Source of the DNA: Xylanibacter ruminicola
GTDB taxonomy: Bacteria > Bacteroidota > Bacteroidia > Bacteroidales > Bacteroidaceae
DNA length: 64,000 nt
Assembly: GCF_900107775.1 (NCBI RefSeq)
Contig: NZ_FNRF01000002.1
Coordinates: forward strand, 437,129 to 501,128
Reading direction: 5' to 3'
Every line of letters begins with the position of its first letter. Position 1 is the stretch's first letter. The notes beneath the pieces are model-generated. The model searched no databases. It was not told the origin of the DNA and was given only the letters and a program-made list of their open reading frames with translations. A program made the position numbers and the translations under genes. This document shows positions 42,802-51,020 of this stretch, piece by piece.

Positions 42802-43607
42802 ATATTATTCAGCGAAATTTTTTCAGACTTCTTCGATGTGGTGCTTTCCAGACAACTGAGGTTCTTGAGCCTATGTCGGTGCATAAATGGAGTAAACTGT
42901 ATCAGCTTGCTACGGTGCACAGTGTTCAGTCGTATGTATATCAAGGTCTTAAGAGCTGTCAGGATCAGTTCAATCTTCATTTAACCGAAGCTCAGTGGAA
43001 ACAATGGCTCACGGCAAAAGAGAACGATGAGGATAACGACGAAGATGAACTGTTGCGTCCGGATAAGCTTACCAACCCTTTGCTGAACCGCCAGTTGCAG
43101 AATATTCTCGACGATGAGCAGTCGGACATCAATACGCGCAGAATGTTGATCCGTATTATCAGTATAGCACGAAGAATCCTGAACGAGGGTCTGCCTTTGA
43201 AACTGCTGATTGAATTAGGTTTGACGCTTCGTGCAAACAATAGTAAAGCGGATTACGAGGTGTTGGGTAGTTGGCTGAAGAAATTGCATTTTGAACAGAT
43301 GGCACAGCTCGAGGCTACGTTGCTAATGGATTTGTTTGGCTTGGAAGCCAAGGATATACCATTTTCTGAAAGTGATGCCGACCGCAAAACAATTGTTGTA
43401 GCAAAGGAACTGGCCGAATATACTAATATCCGTCAGGACTTTTATTTCTCACAAGGCTCGGATAGTATTTTTGTACACACCAGCAATGGCGGTGCCTTGA
43501 TTAATCATATCAAGCGCTCTGCCCGTTATATGCGTTTCATTCCTTCGGAGGCTTTTACCAATTTCTTTGCATCATTTGCCCACTCGCTTACGCATATCGA
43601 AGAATGA
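42798..43607 (+). CDS. Nucleotidyltransferase-like protein (PF14907-like), weak call
   Basis: The 269-residue cytosolic protein overlaps the transporter gene by 4 nt. The start (IIQRNFFRLLRCGAF) and WSKLYQLATVHSVQSYVY resemble the N-terminal part of the uncharacterised nucleotidyltransferase family NTP_transf_5, but the catalytic GxD-type motif is not evident. A strongly acidic stretch (ENDEDNDEDE) lies at about residue 75. Its 3' end overlaps the convergent lysozyme gene by 36 nt. A function in hexuronate metabolism is not indicated. Confidence 0.4.
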   Translation: MNIIQRNFFRLLRCGAFQTTEVLEPMSVHKWSKLYQLATVHSVQSYVYQGLKSCQDQFNLHLTEAQWKQWLTAKENDEDNDEDELLRPDKLTNPLLNRQLQNILDDEQSDINTRRMLIRIISIARRILNEGLPLKLLIELGLTLRANNSKADYEVLGSWLKKLHFEQMAQLEATLLMDLFGLEAKDIPFSESDADRKTIVVAKELAEYTNIRQDFYFSQGSDSIFVHTSNGGALINHIKRSARYMRFIPSEAFTNFFASFAHSLTHIEE

Positions 43608-44468
43608 CACATTCTTCCCTACATGTCGTATGTGATTGAACCTGATTTCGCGCAATCCATGATTGCCCATGAATCGGCTTTTATCCACGCTTCCACGGAT
43701 ACCTACAATGCGTCCATGACTAGTGTATTGCCACATGGTGATGTCGCGTCCGTCGGCCAATACTGGCTCTTCTTCGGTGTACATCGCAATCATCAACTTG
43801 TAATCATTAATCTTGCCTACAAGATGCTTATTGTAGAAGTTGCGGAACGTATATATCAGTGGTTGCTGATGATAGGCCTCTTCTATTAAATCCAGAAAAG
43901 CATACAGCGAATCGCAGAATTCCTCAGATGAAAGTCCGCCTGTGGTCTCAACATCAATCATTGGTATCAGGTCCTGTTCGCCTGGTCGGCATTGTGTCAT
44001 AAAGTTCTCAAGCTGAGTCATTACAGGCGTTTTAGGACGGAAGAAGTGATAGGAGCCTACTTTCAGTCCGTGACGGTGAGCTAAGTCGATATTGCGTTCG
44101 TATTGGGCATCAATGCGATCGCCACCCTCGGTAGCTTTCAGATACACATAAGCCATCTTGGTGTTCTCTCCTACAGTCTCCCAGAATACTTCGCCCTGGT
44201 AATGCGACAAGTCGATACCGTGCACATGACTGCAAGTATCCTCACATTGTAAGAATGGGTCGTAATTAGGATCGGTAAGTAAACGCGGATCAGGACGGTA
44301 TTGGGCTACCGCACGTTTCTTGGTTTTCTTGCCTTTTTTATGTTTGCTCACCACTCTATGTGTTCTGTGCTTAGAGTGGTGCTTGTTGTATCTTGAACGT
44401 TGAGCAAATCCATCGTTGGCGCCGAGCATTAACATGCATAATGTCAGCAATATATATAGTTTCTTCAT
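43572..44468 (-). CDS. GH25 lysozyme
   Basis: The exported 298-residue muramidase has a signal peptide (MKKLYILLTLCMLMLGANDGFA) and a Lys/His-rich linker. The GH25 barrel shows HGIDLSHYQGEVFW (catalytic Asp), MAYVYLKATEGG, GSYHFF, IPMIDVETTGG (catalytic Asp-x-Glu) and MWQYTSHGRI. ATG 44468 gives a normal leader after the promoter; ATG 44477, three codons upstream in frame, is also possible. It overlaps the convergent gene at its 3' end. Confidence 0.88.
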   Translation of the reverse strand: MKKLYILLTLCMLMLGANDGFAQRSRYNKHHSKHRTHRVVSKHKKGKKTKKRAVAQYRPDPRLLTDPNYDPFLQCEDTCSHVHGIDLSHYQGEVFWETVGENTKMAYVYLKATEGGDRIDAQYERNIDLAHRHGLKVGSYHFFRPKTPVMTQLENFMTQCRPGEQDLIPMIDVETTGGLSSEEFCDSLYAFLDLIEEAYHQQPLIYTFRNFYNKHLVGKINDYKLMIAMYTEEEPVLADGRDITMWQYTSHGRIVGIRGSVDKSRFMGNHGLREIRFNHIRHVGKNVSFFDMRKRVGK

Positions 44469-44489
44469 TATATTCATTGTTTTGCGATG

Positions 44490-44497
44490 CAAAGATA
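44490..44497 (-). promoter_or_regulatory. -7 box of the GH25 gene
   Basis: TATCTTTG on the minus strand. The expected start of transcription is near 44483, which leaves a leader of about 15 nt for ATG 44468. Confidence 0.55.
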
Positions 44498-44540
44498 CTA
44501 AAAAAACAAATAAAAATGTAGGATATTTCATAATTCTTTG

Positions 44541-44548
44541 TAACTTTG
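44541..44548 (+). promoter_or_regulatory. -7 box of the C11 peptidase gene
   Basis: TAACTTTG lies 17 nt before the ATG at 44566 and rules out the long upstream extension of this frame. Confidence 0.55.
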
Positions 44549-44565
44549 CCACAAATTTTGATTAT

Positions 44566-45837
44566 ATGCATAAGATTATTATAGGACTTTTAGGGATAGC
44601 GTTACTATGTTCGTGCAATAAGAAAGACGATCCGGAACCTACACCAGAACCAACGGTTTACGACCGAACTGTACTTGTATATATGTCAGGCGAGAACGAC
44701 CTGACAACTAGCGGCTTTATGGCTGATGATTTGCTGGAGATGGACGAAGGTTCGTATCAGCTGAACGATAACCAGCATTTGATTGTTTTTATCGATTCTG
44801 TAGGAAAAACCAATCTTCCACACATTATTGAGATTGCTAATGGAAAACGAAAGGTGCTGTATCAGTACGACAGCGAATTCCCTGCTAGCGATCCCAGTAA
44901 ATTCCGCGAGGTTATACAATGGACGATAGATAACTATCCATCAAAAGACTATGGATTAGTACTATGGGGACATGCTACAGGCTGGGCCGTTGATGCCGAC
45001 TCTGTAGCCGATGCAAACAAAACCAGAGCCTATGGCTACGATTACGGGTATGATTTATATAAAGATAGTAAAGCCATGAATATCACCCAAATGGCTAAAG
45101 CCCTTGAGGATCTGCCTAAGTTTAAGTATATCTTTGCCGACTGCTGTTGCTTCATGTGTGCCGAGAGTGCTTATGAACTCCGTAATGCCGCTGATTATCT
45201 GATTGGTTCGCCTGCCGAGATTCCTGCTGAGGGAGCGCCATATAATACGATCATGAAGGCGTTATTCTCAAGTTCATCTACATTCTATCAGGATATATGC
45301 GATATATATTACGATTACTATCTTGATGCTTATAATACCAGTGATTATGCTTATCTTAACTTAAATGGATATAGTGTACCTATGTCGGCAGTAAAACTAT
45401 CAGAGATGGAATCATTGGCTCAGGCTACTAACACTATCTTATCTACTATTTCTTCGAAAATCACCAGTCCTGCCGTATTAGACCTTTCTGGACTGCCATT
45501 TTATTTTGTAAGTACTGCTTATATTTACTCTGATATCAAGGTGATGTATGATATGTCGTCGGTATTATATAAATATGCTTCTGCGAGTGATTATAACCAG
45601 TGGTTAACAGCATTCAATAAGGCAGTGTCCTATTATGTTGTATCAACTAAATGGCAAACAGTTTATAATACGTTGCTTAATAGCTTTGGTAGCTTTCCTG
45701 TCAACGATGCCATGTGGGGGTGTTTGAGCATGTATTTCCCTCAGCAAGAATACGACTATTGCACCTACAAATATAATTCGCGTATAAAGAACTTCCAATG
45801 GTACTATAGCGTGAACTGGAATAATTACGGTTGGTAA
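44566..45837 (+). CDS. Clostripain-type (C11) cysteine peptidase lipoprotein
   Basis: The 423-residue lipoprotein has lipobox LLCSC followed by an acidic/Pro linker (NKKDDPEPTPEPT). The C11 fold shows VLVYMSGENDL, LVLWGHATGW (catalytic His) and IFADCCCFMCAES (catalytic Cys among three consecutive cysteines). It is probably on the cell surface. It ends exactly where the convergent GldE-like gene ends, with no bases between the two stop codons. Confidence 0.83.
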   Translation: MHKIIIGLLGIALLCSCNKKDDPEPTPEPTVYDRTVLVYMSGENDLTTSGFMADDLLEMDEGSYQLNDNQHLIVFIDSVGKTNLPHIIEIANGKRKVLYQYDSEFPASDPSKFREVIQWTIDNYPSKDYGLVLWGHATGWAVDADSVADANKTRAYGYDYGYDLYKDSKAMNITQMAKALEDLPKFKYIFADCCCFMCAESAYELRNAADYLIGSPAEIPAEGAPYNTIMKALFSSSSTFYQDICDIYYDYYLDAYNTSDYAYLNLNGYSVPMSAVKLSEMESLAQATNTILSTISSKITSPAVLDLSGLPFYFVSTAYIYSDIKVMYDMSSVLYKYASASDYNQWLTAFNKAVSYYVVSTKWQTVYNTLLNSFGSFPVNDAMWGCLSMYFPQQEYDYCTYKYNSRIKNFQWYYSVNWNNYGW

Positions 45838-47151
45838 TTATTCCGCCACGTGGATAACGACTTTTATCTTCGAAATACGATGACCATCTAACTCCGTAAC
45901 CTCGAAGGTAAAGTTTTTGTAGTCCAAACGTTCGTGCAGTTCGGGGAAATCGCCCTTAATCTCAAGCAGCAGTCCTGCCAGCGAATCAGCATCACCTTCA
46001 ACATCTTCGAATGTCTCGTCATCGATGTCCAGGATCTTGTAGAAATCGCTCAGCAAGGTCTTACCCTCGAATATATAGGTGTTGGCATTTATACGTGTGT
46101 ACGACTTCTCTTCCTCATCGTACTCGTCATTAATCTCGCCTACAATCTCCTCCAGGATATCCTCGAGTGTTATAATACCGCTAGTACCGCCAAATTCATC
46201 CACTACAATTGCAATGTGTACCTTATTCTCTTGGAAATCGCGCAGCAAATCGTCGATTTTCTTTGTCTCTGGTACAAAATATGGTGGACGTATCAATGAC
46301 TGCCAACGGAAAGTGGCAGGCTTTGACAGGTGTGGCAGTAAATCCTTGATATAAAGGATACCGCGGATATTATCGATGGTATCCTGATAAACAGGAATAC
46401 GCGAATAATTATTCTCGATAATACATTTCAATACTTCGGGGAAAGGCAGACTAAAGTCGAGGTCAACCACATCCTGACGACTGGTCATAACCTCTTTGGC
46501 TGTCTCATCGCCAAAGCGCACAATACCCTCAAGCATGTTCTTCTCGTCCTTCAACTCTTCTTTGTCGGTAAGTTCCAGAGCTTGCTCCAAATCATCTACG
46601 CTTAGTGCACGATTCTCTTTCTGTACCACCTTCTCGGCAATGATACCCGAGCGGATAAGTACCGATGATAACGGATAGAACAACTTGCGCAGTACCATGA
46701 TGCTACCAGCAACCCTACGGCAGAATGATAAAGCACGCTGACCTGCATATACCTTTGGCATTATTTCACCAAACAGTAACAGCAGGAATGTGAGCAATAC
46801 AGTGATGACTACAAACTGCAGCCAATAGGCACCGCCGAAATCTATTACATGTGCAAAGAAATAGTTGCAAAGCATGATAATGGTTACGTTTACCAGATTA
46901 TTTGTAATCAGTATCGTAGCCAGTGTACGCTCCGAATCCTCGCGTAATTGAAGAATATTCTTATCCGAATCATTCTTCTCGTCGTTCAGCTCATTCAAAT
47001 CGTTAGGCGAAAGAGAGAAGAATGCAATTTCAGAGCCAGAGGCAAAACCGGAAAATAAAAGAAGTAAACCTGCTATTATAATAGCTATCACAGCACCCAT
47101 GGTTGGTGCTGTGACAGTTACTTCACTCAGGATTTGTTGAAGATAGTCCAT
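45838..47151 (-). CDS. gldE: GldE-like CNNM/CorC protein
   Basis: The 437-residue protein has a DUF21 membrane domain (FSGFASGSEIAFFSLS), a CBS pair (VMTSRQDVVDL, IAIVVDEFGGTSGIITLEDI) and a CorC_HlyC domain. ATG 47151 was chosen; it lies within the end of ssb (29-nt overlap). Location after ssb matches gldE of gliding Bacteroidota, where it is linked to gliding and lipoprotein export, but non-gliding Bacteroidales keep the gene too, so the symbol denotes orthology rather than motility. Confidence 0.82.
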   Translation of the reverse strand: MDYLQQILSEVTVTAPTMGAVIAIIIAGLLLLFSGFASGSEIAFFSLSPNDLNELNDEKNDSDKNILQLREDSERTLATILITNNLVNVTIIMLCNYFFAHVIDFGGAYWLQFVVITVLLTFLLLLFGEIMPKVYAGQRALSFCRRVAGSIMVLRKLFYPLSSVLIRSGIIAEKVVQKENRALSVDDLEQALELTDKEELKDEKNMLEGIVRFGDETAKEVMTSRQDVVDLDFSLPFPEVLKCIIENNYSRIPVYQDTIDNIRGILYIKDLLPHLSKPATFRWQSLIRPPYFVPETKKIDDLLRDFQENKVHIAIVVDEFGGTSGIITLEDILEEIVGEINDEYDEEEKSYTRINANTYIFEGKTLLSDFYKILDIDDETFEDVEGDADSLAGLLLEIKGDFPELHERLDYKNFTFEVTELDGHRISKIKVVIHVAE

Positions 47152-47485
47152 TGTCTGATTTTGGTGAAAGCATTTCCATATTATCCGCCCATATCTCTGT
47201 GGCATAACGACGCTGACCTTGTTTGTCATCGTACGTAGTGTAGCGGATGCGGCCCTCTATATAAAGTTTATCTCCCTTATGTACATATTTCTCTACAATC
47301 TCAGCCAGTCGGCGCCAAAGAATCACATTATGCCAATCAGTATGATCGGGCACCTGTGTGCCATTCTGCAGCGTATAGCCACGTTCGGTTGTTGCTAATC
47401 TGATACGAGCAACTGCTACACCTTGGTCAACATATCTTACTTCGGGGTCTTGGCCAACATTGCCAATAAGCATTACCTTATTCAT
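47123..47485 (-). CDS. ssb: Single-stranded DNA-binding protein
   Basis: The 120-residue SSB OB-fold: MNKVMLIGNVGQDPEVRY, DWHNVILWRRLAEIVEKYV and KGDKLYIEGRIRY. The usual acidic tail with a terminal Pro-Phe is missing; the protein ends SDNGLSSTNPE. It may therefore not recruit partner enzymes through the tail, and a second SSB could exist elsewhere. It overlaps gldE and lies 24 nt after the gene at 47510. Confidence 0.93.
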   Translation of the reverse strand: MNKVMLIGNVGQDPEVRYVDQGVAVARIRLATTERGYTLQNGTQVPDHTDWHNVILWRRLAEIVEKYVHKGDKLYIEGRIRYTTYDDKQGQRRYATEIWADNMEMLSPKSDNGLSSTNPE

Positions 47486-47509
47486 AATAGGAGCGTTTAT
47501 ATAGATTGA

Positions 47510-48052
47510 TTACTTAGCTTTGCCGAGATAACGGAACTTAAAGTTCTTACCTTTAGGTGATGGGAACTGACTGCGTGAGTCAACACGGTCGCGCAGATAG
47601 TCGATCATGCGCTCATAGCACTCCATGCCCGAGAAAGCCTTTACGCGGGCAGCAAACTGGGTGTCGCGATACTGGAACTTGCCAGTACCAGGTACTAAAA
47701 GAACGCGCTTAAAGTCTAAATATCCTTCGTACCATCCTTCGTTAATCTCATTCAGTCGCATCAAGGTAGGTGTTACCTTCGAAGGTTGCTCGTTCGGCTC
47801 TGCCGAATGAACAGCTTTCTTATCTTTGAAGTCCTGCATTGTTGCAGCTTCGGTCTTTATGATGATAAAATAAACACGAGGATGAACTTTATATCTTTTG
47901 GGATAGAAAACGTCGCTTGATGCATACTCACGAATATCTGCTTCAAGAAGCGGATTCATCTCAATCTCGTCTATCGAACTTAAAAATTCTATAGCCTCGT
48001 CTACGGTTGGTACGAGAGTTTCTCGATCAAAATATCTTAAGTATAAATTCAT
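47510..48052 (-). CDS. Conserved hypothetical protein upstream of ssb
   Basis: The 180-residue cytosolic protein starts MNLYLRYFDRETLVPTVDEA at ATG 48052; the longer frame would run into tRNA-Gly. It has a beta-rich middle (KVHPRVYFIIIKTEA), a GWYEGYLDFKRVLLVPGTGKF segment and a basic C-terminus. No family with a known function was recognised. Its position before ssb and gldE suggests co-transcription. Confidence 0.6.
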   Translation of the reverse strand: MNLYLRYFDRETLVPTVDEAIEFLSSIDEIEMNPLLEADIREYASSDVFYPKRYKVHPRVYFIIIKTEAATMQDFKDKKAVHSAEPNEQPSKVTPTLMRLNEINEGWYEGYLDFKRVLLVPGTGKFQYRDTQFAARVKAFSGMECYERMIDYLRDRVDSRSQFPSPKGKNFKFRYLGKAK

Positions 48053-48092
48053 GTTTGTTTTTGAAAAAGATGTTGTTTTCCTATAAAGAAGA

Positions 48093-48164
48093 GCGGAAAA
48101 CGGGACTCGGACCCGCGACCCCAACCTTGGCAAGGTTGTGCTCTACCAACTGAGCTATTTCCGC
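48093..48164 (-). tRNA. tRNA-Gly (GCC), copy 1
   Basis: A complete 72-nt cloverleaf with 7-bp acceptor GCGGAAA, anticodon loop TTGCCAA, TPsi arm GGGTCCGAGTCCCG and no encoded CCA. Last gene of the four-tRNA cluster; identical to 48428-48499. Confidence 0.96.
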
Positions 48165-48186
48165 AAGAATGTCAATTTAAAAATGG

Positions 48187-48270
48187 TGAAGAGGAGGAGA
48201 CTCGAACTCCCACGTCGCAATTGACACTACCCCCTCAAAGTAGCGCGTCTACCAATTCCGCCACCTCTCC
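48187..48270 (-). tRNA. tRNA-Leu (GAG)
   Basis: A class II tRNA with long variable arm (TGTCAATTGCGA), acceptor GGAGAGG and anticodon GAG. A CCA end seems to be encoded (48184-48186), unlike its neighbours. Confidence 0.93.
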
Positions 48271-48293
48271 AACATACGCTGAATAAAAAAGAG

Positions 48294-48375
48294 TGCCCAG
48301 AACAGGACTCGAACCTGCACGCCTTGCGGCACACGCACCTGAAACGTGCGCGTCTACCAATTCCGCCACCTGGGC
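48294..48375 (-). tRNA. tRNA-Leu (CAG)
   Basis: A class II tRNA with acceptor GCCCAGG, anticodon CAG in CGTTTCAGGTG and a variable arm TGCCGCAAGGCG. Confidence 0.95.
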
Positions 48376-48427
48376 ATTTTTGTCATTAAGGCCATTCCTT
48401 AACGTCTCTTTTTTGTTCAACAAGTGA

Positions 48428-48499
48428 GCGGAAAACGGGACTCGGACCCGCGACCCCAACCTTGGCAAGGTTGTGCTCTACCAACTGAGCTATTTCCGC
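48428..48499 (-). tRNA. tRNA-Gly (GCC), copy 2
   Basis: The sequence is identical to the first copy over all 72 nt. First gene of the cluster. Confidence 0.96.
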
Positions 48500-48540
48500 G
48501 TTGTTCTCTTTATCAGAGGCATCTCTCTTGATTGCGGGTG

Positions 48541-48570
48541 CAAAGGTAATGCTTTTTTTTGAACTGACAA
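48541..48570 (-). promoter_or_regulatory. Promoter of the Gly-Leu-Leu-Gly tRNA cluster
   Basis: On the minus strand, TTG (48568-48570) and TACCTTTG (48541-48548) are 19 nt apart. Confidence 0.78.
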
Positions 48571-48632
48571 ACTTTTCAGCGATTTTTTTTCGAAAAAAGT
48601 GCCATTTTATCGATTTGTTTACAAAAACAGCA

Positions 48633-49754
48633 CTAATCCATGCGATTTCGGTAGTCTTCGTACCCAAAACGGCGTAAAATCTCTAATTTGCCATTTGCAT
48701 GCAACATACCTATAGCTGGATGTGAAATTCCGTTAAAAGTGCAAGTTTTTACGGTTGTGTAGTGAATCATATCCTCAAAAATAATTTCTTCACCTACTTT
48801 TAATTCGTGATCAAAAAGCCATGAACCCATAAAATCACCACTCAAACAACTGTTGCCTCCCAAACGGTAAGTCATCGGTTCGGTAGCTTTTTTCATCTCT
48901 ACTATCTCGGCACCTCGTACTTCAGGCATGTATGGCATCTCCAAACAGTCGGGCATGTGGCAGGTAAAGCTCACATCAAGAATGGCAGTTTTAATACCTT
49001 TATCTTCTACTATATCTACTACGTGCGACACCAGAGGTCCGGTTTGCCATGCAAAAGCACTACCTGGTTCCAGTATAATCTTCAACCATGGATAGCGTTT
49101 CTTAAAGTCCTGTATTATTTTAATGAGCAGTTCTACATCGTAATCCTTACGTGTCATCAGATGACCGCCACCAAAATTAATCCATTTGAGTTGTGGAAAC
49201 CACTTGGCAAATTTTTCCTCAATATGTACCAGTGTGCGCTGGAATACATCTGGCCCACTTTCGCAAAGCGTATGACAATGGAATCCTTCGATATCTTCCG
49301 GAAGTTGTTCTGGAAGTTTATCGGCAGTAATGCCAAAACGGCTACCAGGCGCGCATGGATTATATAATAAGGTACTAACTTCAGAATATTCAGGGTTAAC
49401 ACGCAGACCCAAAGATACAGATTTGGCTTGCTTGTGGAATCGCTCATATTGCGAAAGCGAGTTGAATGTGATATGCGATGAACATTTCACAATCTCGGGA
49501 AACTCTTCTTCGGTATAGGCGGGTGAGTAAGTATGGGCAGGTGCCTTAAACTCCTCGAATGCCAGACGGGCCTCCGACAGCGAACTTGCTGTGGTGCTGT
49601 TAATGTACTCACGGAAAATGGGGAACGTCTTCCAAAGGGCAAAAGCCTTGAAAGCAAGTATAACCTCAATATCGGCTTTCGCCGCAACTCCAGCAATCAA
49701 ACTGAGGTTACGGCGAAGCTTTGTTTCTTCTATAATATAAATAGGTGTATTCAT
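48633..49754 (-). CDS. nspC: Carboxynorspermidine decarboxylase
   Basis: The 373-residue PLP enzyme of the alanine-racemase fold has the pyridoxal Lys in LAFKAFALWK, GLRVNPEYS, RFGI, WINFGGGH, ILEPGSAF and the Cys-centred DVSFTCHMPDCLEMPYMP. It decarboxylates carboxy(nor)spermidine in the alternative spermidine pathway of Bacteroidota. Its carboxyspermidine dehydrogenase partner is not adjacent. The start overlaps the stop of the upstream kinase by 1 nt (TAATG). Confidence 0.93.
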   Translation of the reverse strand: MNTPIYIIEETKLRRNLSLIAGVAAKADIEVILAFKAFALWKTFPIFREYINSTTASSLSEARLAFEEFKAPAHTYSPAYTEEEFPEIVKCSSHITFNSLSQYERFHKQAKSVSLGLRVNPEYSEVSTLLYNPCAPGSRFGITADKLPEQLPEDIEGFHCHTLCESGPDVFQRTLVHIEEKFAKWFPQLKWINFGGGHLMTRKDYDVELLIKIIQDFKKRYPWLKIILEPGSAFAWQTGPLVSHVVDIVEDKGIKTAILDVSFTCHMPDCLEMPYMPEVRGAEIVEMKKATEPMTYRLGGNSCLSGDFMGSWLFDHELKVGEEIIFEDMIHYTTVKTCTFNGISHPAIGMLHANGKLEILRRFGYEDYRNRMD

Positions 49755-50896
49755 TATTTCTTTAGTGGAACAGTAAAACTAAAAGTACTACCTTGACCTT
49801 CGATTGATTCAACATAACAATCACCGCCATTCTTACGGGCGAAGTCCTGACAGAGTTGGAGTCCAAGTCCCGACCCCTCTTCACCGCCGGTTCCGTAGGT
49901 AGTGTCGCCTTTGCGGAAAATAGATCCGAGTCGATCGGCTGCGATACCTACACCATGATCGGTTACGCTAATCTTGGCGAAATCGCCTTCGGCAACCATG
50001 CTGATCTCGATAGTTGAATTCTCGGGCGAGAACTTGATGGCATTCGACAGGAAGTTGCGCATCACTGTTTTGAGCATATCGTTATCAGCAGTTACAATCA
50101 GATTACTTGCTGATGGCTGAAGGTCTAATTTGATATGCTTGGTTTGTGCAATCATCTCGAATATCTCAACTACACCAGGAATGATATCGTTCAAATCCAG
50201 ATCCTGAACTACCACGCTCAAACGACCTGTCTGACTCTTAGTCCATTTCAGCAGATTGTCCAGCAGGTCGTGAACATCTTCTGATTCGCGATTGGCCTTA
50301 TCAAGCAGTTCGTAGAGTTCGGCGCCTACGGTTTCAGGCGAAGTTGATGCAACTACCAGATTCAGTACCATACGGATGCTGGCCATTGGCGAACGAAGAT
50401 CGTGGGCAATTACCGAGTACATCTTATCGCGGTTCGACAATGTGGCACGCAAGTCGCGGTTCTGCTGCTCGATGATACGCTTAGCGGCTACCAGCGAAAT
50501 CTGCTGCATCACACGCATTACCAGTTCTTCCTTATTAAAGGGCTTGGTCAGGAAGTCATTGGCACCAACCTGGAATCCATGTACCAGATCCTGAGGTGTG
50601 TTCAACGCTGTGAGGAAAATAATGGGGATATCTTTTGTCTCTTCGTCTTTCTTCAGGATTACTGCTGTGTCAAAACCGCTGATATCGGGCATCATTACAT
50701 CAAGCAGAATCAGGTCGGGATGTTCCTTCTTGGCCTGCTCGATGCATGTGGCGCCGTTATTGGCGGTACATACCTGAAATTTCTCGTTTGTCAGTAATAT
50801 CTTCAAAAGTAAGACATTACTAACAACGTCGTCAACAATAAGTACTTTGTACTCACTGCGGTTTATTTTGGATTCAAGTGTATCTGCTACGTCCAT
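49754..50896 (-). CDS. Hybrid response regulator / histidine kinase
   Basis: The 380-residue cytosolic protein begins with a receiver domain (VLIVDDVVSN, phospho-acceptor in LILLDVMMPD, Lys in FLTKPFNKEE). A HisKA domain (YSVIAHDLRSPMASIRM) and HATPase (NFLSNAIKFSPE, DHGVGIAADRLGSIF, GSGLGLQLCQDF) follow. No membrane segment is seen, so it probably relays signals inside the cell. Transcribed from 50933-50963; nspC follows in the same unit. Confidence 0.92.
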   Translation of the reverse strand: MDVADTLESKINRSEYKVLIVDDVVSNVLLLKILLTNEKFQVCTANNGATCIEQAKKEHPDLILLDVMMPDISGFDTAVILKKDEETKDIPIIFLTALNTPQDLVHGFQVGANDFLTKPFNKEELVMRVMQQISLVAAKRIIEQQNRDLRATLSNRDKMYSVIAHDLRSPMASIRMVLNLVVASTSPETVGAELYELLDKANRESEDVHDLLDNLLKWTKSQTGRLSVVVQDLDLNDIIPGVVEIFEMIAQTKHIKLDLQPSASNLIVTADNDMLKTVMRNFLSNAIKFSPENSTIEISMVAEGDFAKISVTDHGVGIAADRLGSIFRKGDTTYGTGGEEGSGLGLQLCQDFARKNGGDCYVESIEGQGSTFSFTVPLKK

Positions 50897-50932
50897 GCCT
50901 AATAGGGTCAGTAATTGTTGATATTAACTTTG

Positions 50933-50963
50933 CAAAAATAGTGCAATAATTTGAAATAACCAA
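50933..50963 (-). promoter_or_regulatory. Promoter of the hybrid kinase / nspC unit
   Basis: On the minus strand, TTG (50961-50963) and TATTTTTG (50933-50940) have a 20-nt spacer. Confidence 0.7.
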
Positions 50964-51020
50964 ATTATTACACCATTTTTTTGCGTTTTAGGACGAATAT
51001 AGGCTTTTTAGGCCCCTATT

